The notes under the pieces were generated by a model, which saw only the letters and a program-made list of their open reading frames with translations, was not told the origin of the DNA and did not search any database. A DNA stretch of 64,000 nt from JAIRVZ01 sp031553755. Its GTDB lineage: Bacteria > Bacteroidota > Bacteroidia > Bacteroidales > Azobacteroidaceae. The stretch is taken from assembly GCA_031553755.1 (NCBI GenBank), contig JAVBKZ010000021.1, positions 124,001-188,000 on the forward strand. The letters are read 5' to 3'. The position numbers and the translations under genes are program-made. Shown one piece after another: positions 61,603 through 64,000 of this stretch (positions are counted from its first letter, which is position 1; each line of letters begins with the position of its first letter).

Positions 61603-64000
61603 TCAGAAAGATAAATTAACTCCGAATGTAACCGTTGAAGGTAAAGGATAAACAGTTCCATCATCCACACCTTGTTTGAGAGGGTCGTTAACTTTGAGTT
61701 CGGGTGTCCATCCACTGTATGAAGTAATCGTAAAAAGATTCTGAGCATTCACATAGAAACGGCAACCGGTAAGTTTGATTTTTGAAATCGCATTTTGGGG
61801 TAACTTATATCCCAATTGAATGTTCCGTAATCTCAAATAGGAACCGTTTTCCAAGAAAAAATCAGAAGTTCTGTAGTTCTCCGAACGTTTTCCTTGCAAT
61901 GACAAAATCGGATAAGTATCGGAAGTTCCTTCTCCATGCCAACGGCCCATCCATCCTTCCTGAAAATTGCGGGCAGTATCGCCTCCCGGATATTTAGTCG
62001 CGTTGTAGATTTTATTTCCGGCAACTCCGGCAAAATCAAAGGTTAAATCAAATCCTTTGTATTCGGCTCCCATATTAAAACCGTAAGAAAACGGTGCAAA
62101 ATACGAACCCAGGTTTATTCGGTCTAAATCATCAATGGTACCGTCTCCATGAACATCTTCAATCCGGAAATCTCCGGGTTTGGCATCAGGTTGAATCAAT
62201 TTGGTGACTCCGTTTTCATCCGTGAAAACATGCGCGTCAATTTCCTCTTGATTTTGGAAGATACCATTTACTTTATATCCGAAGTAATGGGCGATGGTTT
62301 CTCCTTCTACTGTTCGACAAAGGATATCCCGGCTGTCGCTGACTGTCAGACTCGGAGCATTTTCGGGAATATCGGTTACTTCGTTGTTTATATACGAAAA
62401 ATTACCGCCGATACTGTATTTCACTTCTCCTATTTTATCCTGCCAATTAATACTGAATTCTATTCCTTTATTGACCATGGAACCTCCATTAATGGGAGAA
62501 TATGTCTTTACACCCGGTACTTTTTGTGGATAAATCAAAAAATCCGAAGCAGTTCTTTTAAATACTCCGATTTCAGTATTTAATCTGTGATTCAACATAA
62601 CGGCTTCTACTCCGATATCTGTACCTATCATTTTTTCCCATCTCAAATCGGATGCGACATAAGTTGCAGGGAGTACATAATATTGTGTGAGGCCTGTACC
62701 GAAAACGGCATAATTGTTTCTTCCTGCATAATCGTATTGTTCATACGCTCCGATAGGATTATCGTTTCCTTGTATTCCCCAACTGCCTTTTAGTTTAAGG
62801 AAATCAAGCCATGTTTTAGTTGATTCCATAAAGTTTTCTTCGCTGATGTTCCAAGCTAAACCAACGGAAGGAAAATATCCCCACTGATTTGTGGTGGAAA
62901 ATTTGGAAGAAGCATCTGCACGGAATGTAGCGCTAAGGATGTATTTGCGTTGAAATTCATAATTCAAACGAGCAATGGCAGAAACCTGTGCAATTTCCGA
63001 TTTACCGTCGTTATTATCCATCGTAGAACGGGAACCCCACAATAACATCTGATATCTTTCATCTACTCTGGGCTCAGTGCCGATAGTATCTCTCGAAGCG
63101 TTGAAATTTTCATTCCCTCTGTAAGCGGTTGTAAATCCACCCATTACCTTCAAATGATGGTCTTTATTAAAGGTGTTTTCGTAAGTCAGGTAATTTTCTG
63201 TTTGGGCAATAATCGCTTCGCTCATATTCCTGTTGAGACTGCTGCTGAGACTGCGTTGAGAACCATCGAGTTCATATTGTTCCTGATATTTTTTTCCCTG
63301 GTTGATTCGGGCATCCACATAACCGGCCGACCGGAAAGTCAGTTTGTCTAAAATGGTAAATTCCGTATATAAATTTCCTACCATGCGATAATATTTCAAA
63401 TGATTATCGTGCGCTCCGATATTCATTTTAGCTACCGGGTTTCCGATATTGCTTTGTATGTTTCTATCCGGCATCATATAAGTACCATCATCATTATAAG
63501 GTTTATAAGTAGGCATTGACCAAACGGCATTTTGCAGAATCCCATCGTAAGAATTGTTGGTTATGTTTTGATAAGCGTAACTCAAAGCGGCGCTTCCGCC
63601 GAGTTTCCACCATTTAAAAATTTTGAAATCGTCATTGAAACGGGCGGTTATCCGTTGATAATTATCGTCTTTCACAACGCCGTCTTGCGTAAAATAACTC
63701 AAACTGAAAAAGGCATTGTTTTTATCGCTTGCGCTTGATACGTTCATGGAAACGCTCGAAATAGGAGCGGTTCGTGTTACTTCATCCACCCAGTTGGTTC
63801 CGGGTCCTTCTATTTGAGGATACCATTGTATATACGGTTTTTCAGGGTCTGCTCTGTCTAACGCTTCGTTCATTAACCGTTCGTTGAGCAACATGGTAAA
63901 TCCATCTCCGTTTGTCAGGCTAACTTTATCCGAATTCATGATTTTTTGAAATCCGGTGTAAGCATCGAAATTAACTTTTGTTTTACCTTGCTCGGCTTTT
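61603..64000 (-). CDS. SusC/RagA-family TonB-dependent transporter, C-terminal part
   Basis: Partial gene running off the right edge; the frame is open to base 63999 and the methionine at 63939 is internal. About 799 residues are visible, comprising the late plug and most of the beta-barrel. Recognisable blocks are GFQKIMNSDKVSLTNGD, FSLSYFTQDGVVKDDNY, SARINQ-type barrel strands such as SAGYVDARINQGKKYQEQYE, FPSVGLAWNISEENFM, LKGSWGIQGND, LRLRNIQLGYKLPQNA, and the last strand VTFGVNLSF. The N-terminal signal peptide, regulatory-like domain and TonB box lie outside. It partners the SusD 29 bp downstream. The promoter of this operon is beyond the window. Confidence 0.95.
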   Translation of the reverse strand, partial: KAEQGKTKVNFDAYTGFQKIMNSDKVSLTNGDGFTMLLNERLMNEALDRADPEKPYIQWYPQIEGPGTNWVDEVTRTAPISSVSMNVSSASDKNNAFFSLSYFTQDGVVKDDNYQRITARFNDDFKIFKWWKLGGSAALSYAYQNITNNSYDGILQNAVWSMPTYKPYNDDGTYMMPDRNIQSNIGNPVAKMNIGAHDNHLKYYRMVGNLYTEFTILDKLTFRSAGYVDARINQGKKYQEQYELDGSQRSLSSSLNRNMSEAIIAQTENYLTYENTFNKDHHLKVMGGFTTAYRGNENFNASRDTIGTEPRVDERYQMLLWGSRSTMDNNDGKSEIAQVSAIARLNYEFQRKYILSATFRADASSKFSTTNQWGYFPSVGLAWNISEENFMESTKTWLDFLKLKGSWGIQGNDNPIGAYEQYDYAGRNNYAVFGTGLTQYYVLPATYVASDLRWEKMIGTDIGVEAVMLNHRLNTEIGVFKRTASDFLIYPQKVPGVKTYSPINGGSMVNKGIEFSINWQDKIGEVKYSIGGNFSYINNEVTDIPENAPSLTVSDSRDILCRTVEGETIAHYFGYKVNGIFQNQEEIDAHVFTDENGVTKLIQPDAKPGDFRIEDVHGDGTIDDLDRINLGSYFAPFSYGFNMGAEYKGFDLTFDFAGVAGNKIYNATKYPGGDTARNFQEGWMGRWHGEGTSDTYPILSLQGKRSENYRTSDFFLENGSYLRLRNIQLGYKLPQNAISKIKLTGCRFYVNAQNLFTITSYSGWTPELKVNDPLKQGVDDGTVYPLPSTVTFGVNLSF

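Overview
The window is from a Bacteroidota genome, most likely order Bacteroidales. The support is two SusC/SusD pairs, SusE/F-position lipoproteins, promoter boxes of the TAnnTTTG type, an almost complete lack of Shine-Dalgarno sequences, and about ten secreted enzymes that end in type IX secretion (T9SS) sorting domains. A T9SS together with SusCD loci and a GC-poor genome suggests a plant-polymer degrader of the Dysgonomonas/Paludibacter/Proteiniphilum kind. The genus cannot be fixed from this sequence.

Region 1 (1-27.8 kb, plus strand) is a xylan-type polysaccharide utilization locus (PUL). In order it carries the 3' end of a GH43 arabinanase-like enzyme, an IPT/NHL surface lipoprotein, SusC, SusD, a DUF1735 lipoprotein, a terminator-like hairpin, an FAD-dependent oxidoreductase fused to a GH10 xylanase, an SGNH esterase, an MGH1/GH63-like hydrolase, a GH115 alpha-glucuronidase, a GH2 enzyme and a GH38 alpha-mannosidase, followed by a strong terminator. 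GH10, GH115, GH43 and an esterase together fit acetylated glucurono(arabino)xylan.

Region 2 (27.9-36.9 kb) is an island of ordinary genes. It has a DUF6252 lipoprotein, mnmD, a PaaI-type thioesterase, cysS, and an ECF sigma factor, membrane anti-sigma-like protein and DUF4252 operon. Divergent from that operon is a membrane-anchored propeller/Y_Y_Y regulator with a LuxR-like DNA-binding domain. The island ends in a truncated RhuM gene.

Region 3 (36.9-64 kb, minus strand) is a second PUL read from the right edge: SusC (partial), SusD, a GH144 lipoprotein, a non-catalytic T9SS protein, an S1 sulfatase, a GH3 BglX-like beta-glucosidase, a second GH144, a GH29 fucosidase, a multi-module binding protein, a divergent GH29-like enzyme with LamG, a GH141-like beta-helix protein and another GH29. 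GH144 plus GH3 points to beta-1,2-glucan. The GH29, GH141-like and sulfatase genes point to a fucosylated, possibly sulfated glycan. The combined target is unclear.

Two things stand out. One is the FAD-oxidoreductase-GH10 fusion, which predicts redox chemistry coupled to xylan cleavage, probably in the periplasm. The other is that every gap of the minus-strand PUL from 38.6 to 60 kb contains an inverted repeat, mostly built from short tandem units of about 8 bp (consensus RAGTTGAC). These arrays run from the stop codon of one gene to just before the next start. They have entered coding sequence twice: one forms part of a GH144 signal peptide and another supplies the last codons and stop of the GH3 gene. 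The plus-strand PUL has none of these arrays.
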